Shown in pieces: positions 35,584 through 46,872 of a stretch of DNA of 64,000 bases. This DNA is from Ceratobasidium sp. AG-K (taxonomy: Eukaryota > Basidiomycota > Agaricomycetes > Cantharellales > Ceratobasidiaceae), in contig JAWNGF010000003.1 in the NCBI GenBank assembly GCA_037039685.1, positions 992,001 to 1,056,000 of the forward strand, given 5' to 3'. A program made the translations under genes and the position numbers. Position 1 is the first letter of the stretch, and each line of letters starts with the position of its first letter. The notes beneath the pieces are model-generated. The model worked only from the letters and a program-made list of their open reading frames with translations. It had not been told where the DNA came from and made no database searches.

Positions 35584-36769
35584 GGAGACGAGTCAGCCAA
35601 CGTGCAGGTTGTGAGCGTCGCCGGTGTCGAGATGTGGGCGGTGTCTGCTCCAATCAGTCTGGGCTCTGTCTAACGAACGTGGTACGTACTCGGCTCGGCG
35701 ACAGAAAACACTCGGGGCTCAACGCTCGCTCGTCGGTGGTGGTTAGCAGAGTGATGTGTGCACAAGGCACCTCTGACCGTTCAGACCGCTCTACGGATGT
35801 ATTTGCCATGCGGCAGAACCCTCAACTGGACCCTTTATCTCCCTGGGTTTCGCTCAACCGCGCCTTGCCTGGCTGCATTCAGCGTTCATTGTTCGTCGTC
35901 CAGTTTGCCAGCTTGCGTCCATCGACTTGTGCGCACTCGCTGACGCAGGAACGCGCACGGACACGGTAATGGATCCTCATTTGGAAGTCGACCAAGTTGG
36001 GCAGCAGCCTCGCCCCATCCATCAATCGCAGCTTCTTCCACCTCGGTGCAGGCCTCGGTCCACTCCCTCCTCTGACGCCGCACAGTGGGCAAGCGTGTCA
36101 CTGCTGCTGCTCATTGTGCCAGATGCGTCAGTGTGCGACGAGGCGCCAGGCCAAATAACGCGCTGAAACTAAGTCACCTGACACGGGACATTTCGCCCGC
36201 GGCATGGTTGCCGAGGTCGCTTGTCCGCCAGCGGGGAGCGCCGGAAGAACAGGCAAATCACTGACCCCATGTTGGCCGGGAGTACTTGGCGTGTAATTTT
36301 ATGCCTGACAACCGCTGGGCGCCACACGCACGGAGTCTGTTTCAGACAAAATGTACATTCGTGAGCCTATAGGGGCTTGATATATGATCCGTAAATCCAT
36401 ATATTGACGACTGCTGGCGAGATGAGACTGGACCGCCCCATTTTACATGTGTGGACAGAATATCTGATCATCGGCGATTTCCAATCATAAAAAGTGCAGG
36501 TCGAATTCAGGGCTCAATGAACGTCCGAGTCGCGTGCCTAGGGTCTATTACCCGGAATATCTGCCGGTCAGCAAATCTGAGCGACAGCACCTTGGACAGC
36601 ACTGAGCTTACGCCCACCTCCTACGTCTCTTGACGACCCGACTCTTGTACAAGTTGTTGTGTACATACGTTATTCTTGCTCATAGACTTTGTATTCGGCC
36701 TCTGCCTTGAACTCTCCTTCCTCCAACATACCAACCTCAGCATAACCAACCCCCCGCCCACAGATCGCC
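35584..36769. promoter_or_regulatory. Shared intergenic region of the paralogue pair
   Basis: About 1.2 kb between divergent start codons. It is the presumed bidirectional promoter region. No coding exon or clear repeat; the two halves do not show an obvious inverted repeat by eye. Confidence 0.4.
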
Positions 36770-37719
36770 ATGACCAGTGTTCAGACCGCACCAGGTCTGC
36801 CCCGCCTCCCCACGCATCGTTCCCGCTTCCTGGTATCGGCGAGCTCACTCCGTCTGCCTCCCACCCCGCCCTCGTCAACCCCAACCCCCTCATCCACAGG
36901 TTCTGAGCAGGCCTACACCTCCCGGCGCAAACGGTTCTCACCCATCAGCGTGACGCACACCACGATCCTCGGACGGGAACAACCCACCCACATCGTCTCG
37001 CTCGGAACCATCGACCTCGCCGCCGTGCTCCGTCACGCAACCAGCACCCGCACCCCACCCGAACTCGCTCGCCCACGCACACCCGAACCAGAAGAGCCCG
37101 AGCCAATCACAAAAGACACCCGCGAGCGACCGAGGTACGTAGTGCGCATCCTGATCTCCACCGGCTGATTCGTCATAGGTACCGGCCCCCCACCTTGCCT
37201 GTCCGCCTGACCAAGCCTCTGCCGAGCACATCCAGGCCCGCACCGATCTCCATCGTTCGGCCCCGCGCACAGTTTCCGCTGTACCTCCCCATCCTCGATT
37301 CGCGTGTCCCGCCGATTGTGCTCCCTTCGCTTGAGTCACTCGATGCCGCCGCACAGGCCCAGACCACGCTTCCTCCCGCAGCTGAAGGCCGTCGCTCGGG
37401 ACGGGCCCGCAGACCCGCCAGCCGCACGCTCGAGTACACGAGCGATCCGGTCCCACCACCGGTCCGGAAGCGCCGGGCTGATGTCAGCGAGAAGCAGACT
37501 CGTACGTCCAAGCGGCCCCGCAAAGACGTCAACTGTGAGTTCGTTTTCCGGTTGGGCGTTGCCGGTGCTCATCGGTCTTTAGATGTGATCCCTAGTTTGG
37601 CCTCGATTGAGCGTGAGATTGCGGGCGAGGACGCGCGTGTGCGTCGTCGTAGACGGAGCGAGACGTCCGCATCGTTATCAGAAAAGGAGGACTCGTCGCA
37701 AGAGGCTCGTAAAGCCTAG
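36770..37719 (+). CDS. Hypothetical low-complexity protein, member B of a divergent paralogue pair
   Basis: Three exons. Start ATG at 36770 (MTSVQTAPGLPRLPTHRSRF). Exon 1 carries PLTP-like Pro/Thr repeats, YTSRRKRFSPISVTHTTIL and THIVSLGTIDL, to ERPR at a phase-2 intron. Exon 2 gives YRPPTLPVRLTKPLPSTSRP, AQFPLYLPILDSRVPPIVLP, RRSGRARRPASRTLEY and RKRRADVSEKQTRTSKRPRK. Intron 2 joins VN to YVIPSLASIEREI; the C terminus is RRRRSETSASLSEKEDSS, stop TAG at 37717-37719. It shares the signature boxes and the first intron with the gene at 34609-35583. No catalytic or binding motif is recognised. Confidence 0.78.
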
Positions 37720-38962
37720 ATCTATGAACGCTATCTTGCTCTCGTGTTGTATTGTTTCAACGGTAAACGGTAATTCGGTTTCTTGTTTCACCTGTTCTAT
37801 TGCTTGACGACACGCCATGTTTGATCGACCGTTCCTGTTCCTATGCCCCCATGCCCCGTTCTGGATCTACATAATCTCCTATGCCTTCCTTTTTATTCGC
37901 TTGGGCTGTTGTCTGTAATCCTATAGATACACTGAAGAAATCCAAAAACAACTGAAATGCCCCATTCACGAACCGAGGAAAGGTGAATTCCCAACACCGC
38001 CTAATTCGATCGTCAAGCAATATTTGTGTCGTCGATGGCTTTTGTCTTTGACCAGGATGCGGAATCGCATGGAATTGGAATTTGTATCGCCACAGTATAA
38101 TTTAAGTTAGGTTTCTCACGAATGCTGTGGCTACTCTTCCTTGATACAGTGTCTCAAAGGATGATATTTTATATGTTTCCTCAACCTCTGCGTTTACGCG
38201 GTTGATCGTGCAAATTTTACACGTGTAGCAGCGACCACTCTCACAGCCACCACAGGAGTAGTACGCGTCTTACTTTTTACCTAGGTCTGCGTTGCCACTC
38301 ACGCTTTTGGCTTGAGAGGCTCGTCAGCGTGCTTATCTTCCTGCATACATATCAGTCAGGTGAGGGTTGACCCTCGCGCCATGTGTGCCTGTCCTCAGTA
38401 GCTACTATACACTGTGCTGGCCAGACGTCGTATTCCCTCGTCGATCAACTGCCAACAGAATGTTTCGTTTCTTCTAGGATGTGATACCTCATGACATTGC
38501 GTATATGTCTATAGTGGACACAGTGTTAACAAAACACCTCATAGGTTTGGTAATGAGCAATGGCCCAATGCCCGCATATTGAGTGGAGCAAGTGATAAAT
38601 AGACATTTACGATTCATTCTGAAGCGTGAGTCGTCAAAAAGTCGCCAATGAAGTGGTACGTAATTAGGTTTGGTACGTGCTATGCATCGCCGTGAAATCC
38701 ACGCCTCCATAAAATCCGGAGTTTGGTCTCACTCTAACCGCTAGCAAAGTACAGAAGCAGTCCACTTACTTGCCTTATTATGAAATAAATACAACTACAG
38801 GGTCAAGTCTGAGAATATTATACAAATGGACATAAAGCATGGGTGAGGCACGAGCGGTACAGGCATGCATCAGGCTCCCCTGGACGGTGTGATATAAGAG
38901 TCAGTTCGCCCAAGCACAACCCTGTTAGGCTAATGCCGAGCAGGCGCTGCAAGCAGTGATTA
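37720..38962. other. Intergenic region
   Basis: About 1.2 kb. A possible small exon on the minus strand near 38300-38340 (EDKHADEPLKPKA, flanked by AG and GTGAGT) is the only coding hint; no gene could be built from it. Confidence 0.35.
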
Positions 38963-40669
38963 CTATACTCCCGCTGAGACGATCTGCTCAATTCGAAGAA
39001 GCTTTTATAATGTACGCCTCAGTTATCGGACCACGGGCGGTGACACATTCTCACTTACTTCATCCTTCATCTCAAGCGGCGTCGGGCGATCCTGGGGTTC
39101 ATAAGCCCAGCAACGCAGAAGCAAGGACCATAGGCTATCCTGGGCCGTTGGGGTAGGCAGGAAATCATCAAGCTCGGTAGGTCTGGGCGGAGGGTTCCGC
39201 TTGACAATGACTTCGCATATCATAGCCGGGTTGCGTTTATCTGAGTACGGTAATTTGCCGGTGATAATGAACTGCGGAAGCACTTAACAGGTAGGTCGGT
39301 CCCCGGAAACCTAAGGACTCACAAGTATTGTCTATTAAGCGAGAGACATCAATCCTAAGGTGTGGTATCCGACACTATCACGTACCATTCCAAGCGCATA
39401 TACGTCCGCTTCAAATGTGTTGTCGATACATACTTCACTCAGAAGCTCAGGTGCCTTGGTTTAGATTGAAATATGGGTGAAGGAGGGTAGGTGTTTTCTA
39501 AATTACTTACCGCATACCGGGTAGTAAACTTCGCGGAATTAGTTCGCGTGAAGGCAAGACTTGCATTATCGCAGAGAACGGCACTGCCGAAATCTGCAAG
39601 CCAGGCCCGTCCTTGGGCACTCACAATCACGTTGTCCTCCAGCACGTAGATTTAAGAGAATAGTTTAGGGTACCACAGTGCGCTATTTTATATGGAACAC
39701 ATACTGGTTTAACGTCGCCGTGGACCTAAAGGGGAAGGTTAATGCCAGGCTAAGAAGCGTGGATGTCTACTTACAACACCCTGCGAGCGCAAGTACTCCA
39801 ACGCCCCAGCTATTTGTATGCACTAATTCGTAAATCATTGGACGATTTAGGTCGAGAGACTACCCAATTTACGCACGATATCAAGTCGACGAGTCGAGGA
39901 ATACTGGAAAATAGACCAGGCCACGGAGCCGCCCGTTATGAGCGGTGAAACAAGTACGATTTGTCCTCTGAACTGGGCCAGTCCGAGTAGCTGGAGTACA
40001 CTTGGGTGCCTGCACTTTGACCAAGTGTACACCTCCCTAGCGATTCGCTAAATTGGAAATAAACGGGTAGATCATGTACCAAAAGGTAGGTTCGATACTT
40101 ACCAGCAAATTAGCTTTATTTTCTGCCGAATCCGTGCAATGTCCCAAAGCTTCGATGCACTTGATTGCAACCATTTGACCGTCTTTCAGCTTACCCCCAT
40201 ATACTGAGCCAAATGCACCTCGCGCAAAAGGATATTGATCACATTGCATTGCGTCAAGGTCGAGGGTGATGTCGTTGCAGCCATGTCGGACAAGACACTG
40301 TACAACTTCATCTATCCGCTATTTACGAGAATAGGTTAGCAGCGATCTTACCCAGGGAGTTAAATAAACTATGCCTGCACCATTGAACTTGTGAGTTCTG
40401 GGTAATAGAGCCTCTCAGTCTTTGTTGAGGGATGTATGCGGCCTTAAGTTAGTTAGTGCTTGTTTAATTGAGCACATCCCAAAACATTCGTAGCAAATAC
40501 ACGTACCCTCCTCAAGTCTCGCAGAAGTATTTATGCTTGAAGAAAGACGAATCCCCTTGGTCAGGGTTTCCACGAGCTGAAGGGCACAAACGCTACGGAA
40601 CGAATGTTAGGGTATGTAGAAACGTATTCAGATTCGAGAGCTGCAACAACGTAACTTACACAACAGCAT
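38963..40669 (-). CDS. TKL-like protein kinase
   Basis: Multi-exon minus-strand gene. The stop TAG at 38963-38965 follows KDEIVSAGV. Exons give a glycine-rich loop (ARGAFGSVYGGKLKDG), the VAIK lysine (QMVAIKCIEA), YTWSKCRHPSVLQLLGLAQF and VHGDVKP, with HGD in place of HRD. Then come WLADFGSAVL (DFG), APELLSEVCI, FEADVYALGM (DVYALG) and WAYEPQDRPTPLEMKDE (RCW..RPT). This HGD and DVYALG pattern is typical of the expanded basidiomycete TKL-like kinases. Upstream exons (LTSSMRIDEVVQCLVRHG, QLVETLTKGIRLSSS) reach an ATG at 40667-40669 as the possible start; the 5' end is uncertain. Confidence 0.75.
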
Positions 40670-41019
40670 GGAGTCCTTGAGTAATGAGGTGCATGCAGGT
40701 TGTGTCCATATTTTGCCAGAGCCTACAGGCAAGGAAAAGGGACGATGCAGAGTAACGTAACTGAAATATATGTTTTAGACGAAATATTTTATCATCTCGC
40801 CTGAGCTGGCACGAATTTTAAAGGTACTTTGGAGAAAGGCGCTAGTCCCGGATCAGAATATCGATGCGCGACTACACCGCTTTTCCAATTGTTGTGGACA
40901 CTGACACAGGGAGTAACATGGATGGCCGGTCTGGTCACATTGTCCAACTCAATCAAAAAATGGGGGAAGCCGAGTAGTGCTCAGTGCTTACCGTTGAGGG
41001 GCTTGAGTTGTTTCCTGTG
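40670..41019. other. Intergenic, between kinase and hAT remnant
   Basis: 350 bp without a supported feature; AT-rich. Confidence 0.35.
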
Positions 41020-41535
41020 GACGTGTTAGTCCCTTGATTCTCCGACGGGTAGAGTGTAGCGACGCGATCGACAGCGCGAGCCCGGATTCGTGCAACATCG
41101 AAACCGCTGTCTGAGAACCAGGCAAGTTTACGATCAGGACACATCACTGCACATGGTTTAAATCATATGTAAGTTTAAGTAAATTATCTGTACATTTTAA
41201 CTCACCAACAGCTAACTCATACATGTCGGATTCCTCCATAGCTCCCATATATTTTTCAAATACCAACAAGGCAGCCTCTACTGCAACGCGTGTGACCAGG
41301 TGGAGATTCTGATGTAGCCGGTCGTCACGAACACCATAAAGCCTGGCACGGAGGCTTAGCAACTCGGGAAGTGTTTCGTGAATGAGCGGGACCTCCGATT
41401 GCGAAAATCGGTCTGTTGGCTCCTGAAAAATCTTTGGGACAATAAATTAGAACCCAACTCTAGAGGTTGGAAAAAAGAAATAGCTCACCTCTAAGACACA
41501 CTCGCCCAATTGCACTCGGTTTTATACCCTACAAA
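41020..41535 (-). mobile_element. hAT-type transposase remnant, C-terminal part
   Basis: Minus-strand pieces match the catalytic/RNase-H-like C-terminal part of hAT transposases: VQLGECVLE spliced to EPTDRFSQSEVPLIHETLPE, then LLSLRARLYGVRDDRLHQNL, LVFEKYMGAMEESDMYELAV and, after an intron, VMCPDRKLAWFSDSGFDVAR and IRARAVDRVATLYPSE. The LAWFSDSGF motif corresponds to the conserved hAT Trp-Phe region. The two flanking introns keep intact GT-AG ends, yet no full gene or terminal repeats are found. It is probably an inert, truncated copy; the dimerisation domain is not seen. Confidence 0.6.
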
Positions 41536-43302
41536 TTGAGCATTTTCAAACACTTTTACAGCGCATATATGCGCGATCGTACCATGTACAACCGAGTTGG
41601 GCAAACCTATAGTACAAACCCCGGTGCATCATGCGCTGTATCCGTGTCGTCACCCGAGGCGCCGCCCGCGAAATCGCCACCCGCGCCACCAATTGCAAAT
41701 CATCTCCGCGCGGGATCTATCCGGCCCGGATTAGGCGCCGCGGGTAGAACCACGGGTATATCCGGTTTAGCGCTTACCATGTTACTCCCTGCACTGAGTT
41801 CCGAAAAAAGGTTTACGGGGGCAGTGCCAAAAGGATGTCAGAACGCCAAGCGTTGTTGCTTCGCTGAGGTTACACTGCGCCAAGACAACGACGCACCTTG
41901 CTTGCTTGCATGTAGTTGGTGAGGCAGTCGCCTCGGCACACTACCGTAACAACAAACTTCAGGCTGATTACCACACAAACCGGTCTGACCGCTGATGGCT
42001 GCCTAGTCACAAAGCACTTCTGGCGACAAATGACATTTAAAACACCCGCTTGGTAGGTCCCATAAGGTACTTTACCCAAGTGGAAGCATATAAGTAGAAC
42101 ATTGATAGTATGAGTATGCGGAATGTATACCAAATAAATTAGAGCAGCCTCGCTCGGAACAGAGAGGCAGCTGTTGTTCAAGCAGTCCGTGAGGCACGGG
42201 CCCCAGAAAGGCCATCCGAGCTCTCAGGTTGAGTTAGCTACCTCTACAGTATCAGCACCTGGACTTAAGATCCCAGGGACCTGAATATTTTCTCTTTGCG
42301 AGAGACTGTACCCTGATAAATTAATGTACAAGGATAGATAAGAAGCCAACTAACAGCACACATATACTGCATATGGCACAGATATTTTGTATACGGATGT
42401 CACACCAACCGGTCTGCCCCCCCCCCCCCCCTTTTAGACTTCACAGGCTGGTTCTGGTTCTTCCCCGCTGTAATCCTGATTGGGAATATTATAGGACAAA
42501 GGGTATGTACGCCATACATATGGAATTGACAACACTTTACTCATTGGAATATGCAGAGACGTATATTTAGTACTGGACAGTGACCATGGGGCTTACGGGA
42601 CGGCACACAGTACTTGAATAACCAAGCTCAAGTGTATCGCAGCTCCCTTTTGCAAGGCTTCTACTACAACAGGCATACCCGTGGTTCGGGGTGTAGATGA
42701 GTTCAGGGGAAACAAGATGTTGAGGGGAGGCGGTTGCTGGGTCTTGTTTGACAGTGGGCCAGATATATATATCAGGGAGTTCAGAGCTGGGAACTACCAT
42801 TGAACAGCTCTCTTCACGTGCTATAGCTTGAATGAAAAATGAGAAATGAGAAAAGAAAATTCTGAAGCGACAAGCTCCAATTTGATCCTTAGAGTACAAG
42901 TGGCGGAGGCCCCGTGGCATCGCCGCAACGCCACTTCGGCAGACAAGTACCAGATTTCAGATTGGTTATCGCCGATTGACCCACCACGCCGAAACAGCGA
43001 CGTCATATGTAGTCTAGTTAACTCCAAACAAGATCCTCAAGCAACACATTCACCAACTAGAGCGTAATCAATATATTTAATCCATCTACGCAAACGACAA
43101 TGAAAACCGAGAAGAGAGCAAAACGCGGACGAACAAAAAAAACGAGAGAATGTCCCATTGAGCTCTATAAAAAGATGCAATAGTGTAGATAGCGAGAGTC
43201 GAGAACAAGAAATAGTCTACCAAACAATCGTCCCCAGTGGATCAAACACACCGAGACTCGGCGACCAGTCCACCGAGCCCACTCAAGTCCTAGACACTGG
43301 GG
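41536..43302. other. Intergenic region, no convincing gene
   Basis: About 1.77 kb between the hAT remnant and the chitin synthase stop. It contains a 15-C homopolymer at 42417-42431. A minus-strand frame at 42567-42920 (Cys-bearing, ending SPMVTVQY) might be an exon but has no homologue I recognise. Confidence 0.35.
42417..42431. repeat. Poly-C homopolymer tract
   Basis: Fifteen consecutive C bases, in intergenic sequence. Length in assemblies of such tracts is often unreliable. Confidence 0.85.
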
Positions 43303-46300
43303 CTATCGCGGCGGCCCGAGCGGTCCCAAAGGCCCATACTCCCCTCTCACCTCCTCATCCGGATGTCGTCCATGACTCCGTCGGTGCGCATGCGTTCGCT
43401 CCCACAGCGCCGAACTATCCCCCACCGGCGTACCCTCGCGCTGCACAGGCGAGTACCCATCGCTCAGCTGGAACCGACTCATCGGCACCGCAGGCGAATC
43501 CATCCCCGAGTCTGAGCCCCGCCCGCCGTCAGGTCGGTGCAACGTATTCGGTGGAGGAGGGTACATCGAGCTCGCTTCATTGTACCCGCCGATTTGGTGG
43601 CCCCACGCGTCGTCTTCGGAGGAAACAACAGACACGGTATCGCTCCCGCCGTCGTTCCAGTCGTCGGCGCGGAGGGTGGTGTTGGAGCCTTGGAAGTTGG
43701 GATAGTTGCGTTCCATTTCGCGTTGACGTTTTAGTTCGCGTCGGATCTTGCGCAGGCGCGATCGTTCCCAGTCTTCCCATCTGCGGAGGGGTACTTGGGC
43801 TGCGACACCTCCGGAATCGCCGTGGCCGGTATCCTTGCCTTCACCTTCGACTTTTCTACAAAAGAGTCAGTCAAAGCCAATTAATACTCGCTAGTGACTC
43901 ACCTGGTCTCTCCCCAAGAGAAATCATCAAAATGCCAATACGCATACACCGGCAAGACAAAATTCCAAATCGGCAGCGCCAGGAGATAAACACCCATCCA
44001 AAACACATACACCACCTTGCGCGTCGTAATCAAAATCAAAAACGCCGGGAGACCAATAACCGTGCAGAGCAAAATGAGCGGGATGGCCTTTTCAAACGTG
44101 TTGGGCGGGTCGAGCGCGAGAGTGACGATGAGGACATAGGTGAGCGCAATGGCGACGGGCAAGACGGTTGTACCAATGAGATCCATGAACACGACAAACT
44201 GCATCGAAAAGCAAAATGTGCCACACAGGTTGCGTACGCGCACGAGTTCCATGAGGTTGTGCATCGTCGAGTTGATCCATCGTCGACGCTGGGACAACAA
44301 CATGCTGAACGTATCTGGGACGACAGTTCGGCAGCGGGCTTGCGGGCAAAACATCATCTTGCGGTTGGGGAACATTCGAATCAGGCACGTCGTCAGGAAA
44401 CGATCTTCACCCAGGAGGAGTAGATTCTTTTGGTGCAACGTGTGAACTTCGCTTTGGCTGTACTCGCGTACGATTTCGGGCTTGACGAGGAGCGGGACCC
44501 AGTCGTCGTCGTCGGCCTTGCGGGCCTTGAGACGGTAGAGCGAGAAACATCCCGGGAGACAGGTGACACCACCAAACACGGATTCAAACGCCTTGGCCAA
44601 GTGATGGGAAATAAAGTACTCGTAGACTTGAATGGCGGTGATCCAGGACTCGCGCTTGTTGGCGATTCGGGTTTCGCCGCAGACGCCCATGATGTAATTG
44701 TCGTGGTGCATACAGTTGACGAGCTGCCTGAGCGATTCGGGGAAGACCTTGGTATCTGCGTCGACCTACAATACGTTAGCCCCCACTCAAAAACTGGGAC
44801 AATCACCCAGAACTAGAATAGCTTGCTCACCATGAGGCACACTTCAAAGAAATCCGGAGTGACACCCATCAAGACGTGAATCTTGCGGAACAGATCAAAA
44901 TCGAGCGGGGTCATGCGATCATTGTACGTGACGCGCGAGAAAAAGTTCATGAGGATGAGCTGGCTGTCGCGTTTACCGCGGTTACCGGGTTTCTTGTCCG
45001 ACGCGGCCTCGGCCTCGGTTCCGCACTTGACGACGACAACGGTGGGGGTACGACGACCGGCCTTGGCTGCGGCACGTTAGCCAACTCAAACAAAGGGTAG
45101 GGCCAAGACTTACTGTAGTGACCGGCATAGACCATGGCGCGGTTAGCCTTCTTGGCGCCACTCCCGATCGCGTCATAGGCCATCGGCATGGGGTTTCCAA
45201 AGCGGGGATCCGACTCGAGCAAACTCACACACGTATCCGGCGTGCTCATTTTTTCACCCGCACCCGTGACCATGCCATCGGCAATAACAAACAGGAGTTT
45301 GCGTTCGTCGGAATAAGTGGTGGCGCTGATCGAGTCGAGGGTGGTGCGAAGCGAGCCCTCGCCCTCGGAATAGCAGGTTACGAGGCAGACCGAGTAGAGT
45401 TCGGCGCCGATTTGGGCGGCGGTGATGAGCGGGGCGGCCCCCGCGGTGGGCTTTTTCTTGTTGAGCGACTTGGCGTTCCAGGGAGCGGTGCCGTTTTTGC
45501 TGTCAACCGCCACATTAGCGCCTTCCGGAAGTACGGCGGGGCTAATAACCGTGCGGCTCAGGTTTTTCGGTGGAGCGGCGAGCCGGGCAGAGAGGAACCA
45601 GTTGAAGATGCAGGCCATGGCAAAGCGGACGAGGACGATGCTCATGATGACAATAAGGGAAATGTAGAGAAAGAGCGAGGAGACGAAGCAGCCGGGGGTG
45701 AGCCTGTCGATGCGCCCGGCATAGTAGCGTTGGACGAGGCAGGGGATCGCGGCCTGGAGGTCGGCGCGGTTGGTAAAGAGCCTGGTTGCGTCTTTTCCCG
45801 AGTTGCCAGGGCGAACGCGCAGCACGGTGCGAATGGCCAGGTCGATGGGGTCGTTGGCGATCGCAGCGGCGTGCTGGGTCATGTACGGCCCGAGGTTCAG
45901 CACCGAGCCGTCGATCACGAGGTAGTTGGTGTAGTTCGAGACCTGTTCCCAGTCGTAGCCAATCTGAACACTGGTGTTGGTAACCTGGAGCGAGTCGAGC
46001 GTGGCCTTGGTGGGGGTGCCGAGGGGACAGGTCGCAGCGCATGGGTTGTCGGTGGCAGCGGCATAGGTGGCACCACGGCAGGCAGGATAGTCGTTGGCGG
46101 TGCGGGAAAAGAGCGTGGTAATGTCCTGGCCAGGCATCTCCTTGGCGAGAGCGAAAAAGTTGGCCCCCGCCGGAGTGAGCGAGTTGGAAATGTTGACCTG
46201 CCAGCCAGCGACACCGAGCACACCCGACTGCGACCCCATGCGCACCAGGCCGTTGGGGCTCGACACGGCGTCCTGGGGACACAGCACCCGCTCCAGGCCA

Positions 46301-46695
46301 ATCGTCGCGAACCCAACAGTGCCGCCGAGCACAATGGCAATGATGCACAACGCGACTTTTTCGCGCCACGCCTGCTGCACCGCGGGGTCCTTCATCCCCC
46401 CAAGGCTCGCCAGCAACGCCCCGGGGGCCCAAAAGGTCATCACCCGGGAAAAGATGACCCACACGTCGCACCCATCGTCGGTCGGGGCGGCTGCTTGGGC
46501 ACCAGGGGCAGGAAGAAGAGGCGCAGGGGGGTTGATAAGCGGGACGGGGGCAACACCGCGCTCCGGGCGCGTCAGCGTCTTGCCGCGCTTCAGGTTCTGG
46601 TTGGTGCGCGTCGGCGCTCGTGTGGGGGGCGGTCGCGTCGTCGGAATCGGCACAGAGCTCTGGCCATTGGGCGACGAATACATCGCGTGCGACAT
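43303..46695 (-). CDS. Class IV chitin synthase (Chs3-type)
   Basis: Minus-strand gene with start ATG at 46693-46695 ([20 protein letters not shown]). N-terminal Pro-rich tail, then [20 protein letters not shown] (membrane helix), the large loop with many N-glycosylation-type sites, and a second helix set ([20 protein letters not shown]). The catalytic exons give [77 protein letters not shown] and [20 protein letters not shown]. The motifs EDRFL and QRRRW are the hallmarks of processive chitin synthases. C-terminal membrane helices and a cytosolic Ser/Arg-rich tail follow; stop TAG at 43303-43305. Class IV enzymes make most cell-wall chitin in fungi, at the plasma membrane. Confidence 0.93.
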
Positions 46696-46872
46696 AACGA
46701 GTGGATGGCTGTAAACACGGTCAGCCGCTTTTTCTCTCTGCTCGACGTCGTTGACAAGGCCCCTGACCGCAACAAAGTATTATTATCCACATTATGTAAT
46801 CCTACAATTACATATCCTCCGCTTCTTGGCAAATTTCAAGCCGTCTTTTTCTTCGGCCACCTAGCCCGTTCC

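Noticed and set aside
42567..42920. Minus-strand frame resembling a Cys-bearing secreted peptide
   Set aside because: No start context, signal peptide or homologue could be supported; only a short tail looks coding.
43158..44423. Plus-strand frame of 421 codons
   Set aside because: It is opposite the chitin synthase 3' part, with Arg/Ser-rich composition that mirrors the coding strand.
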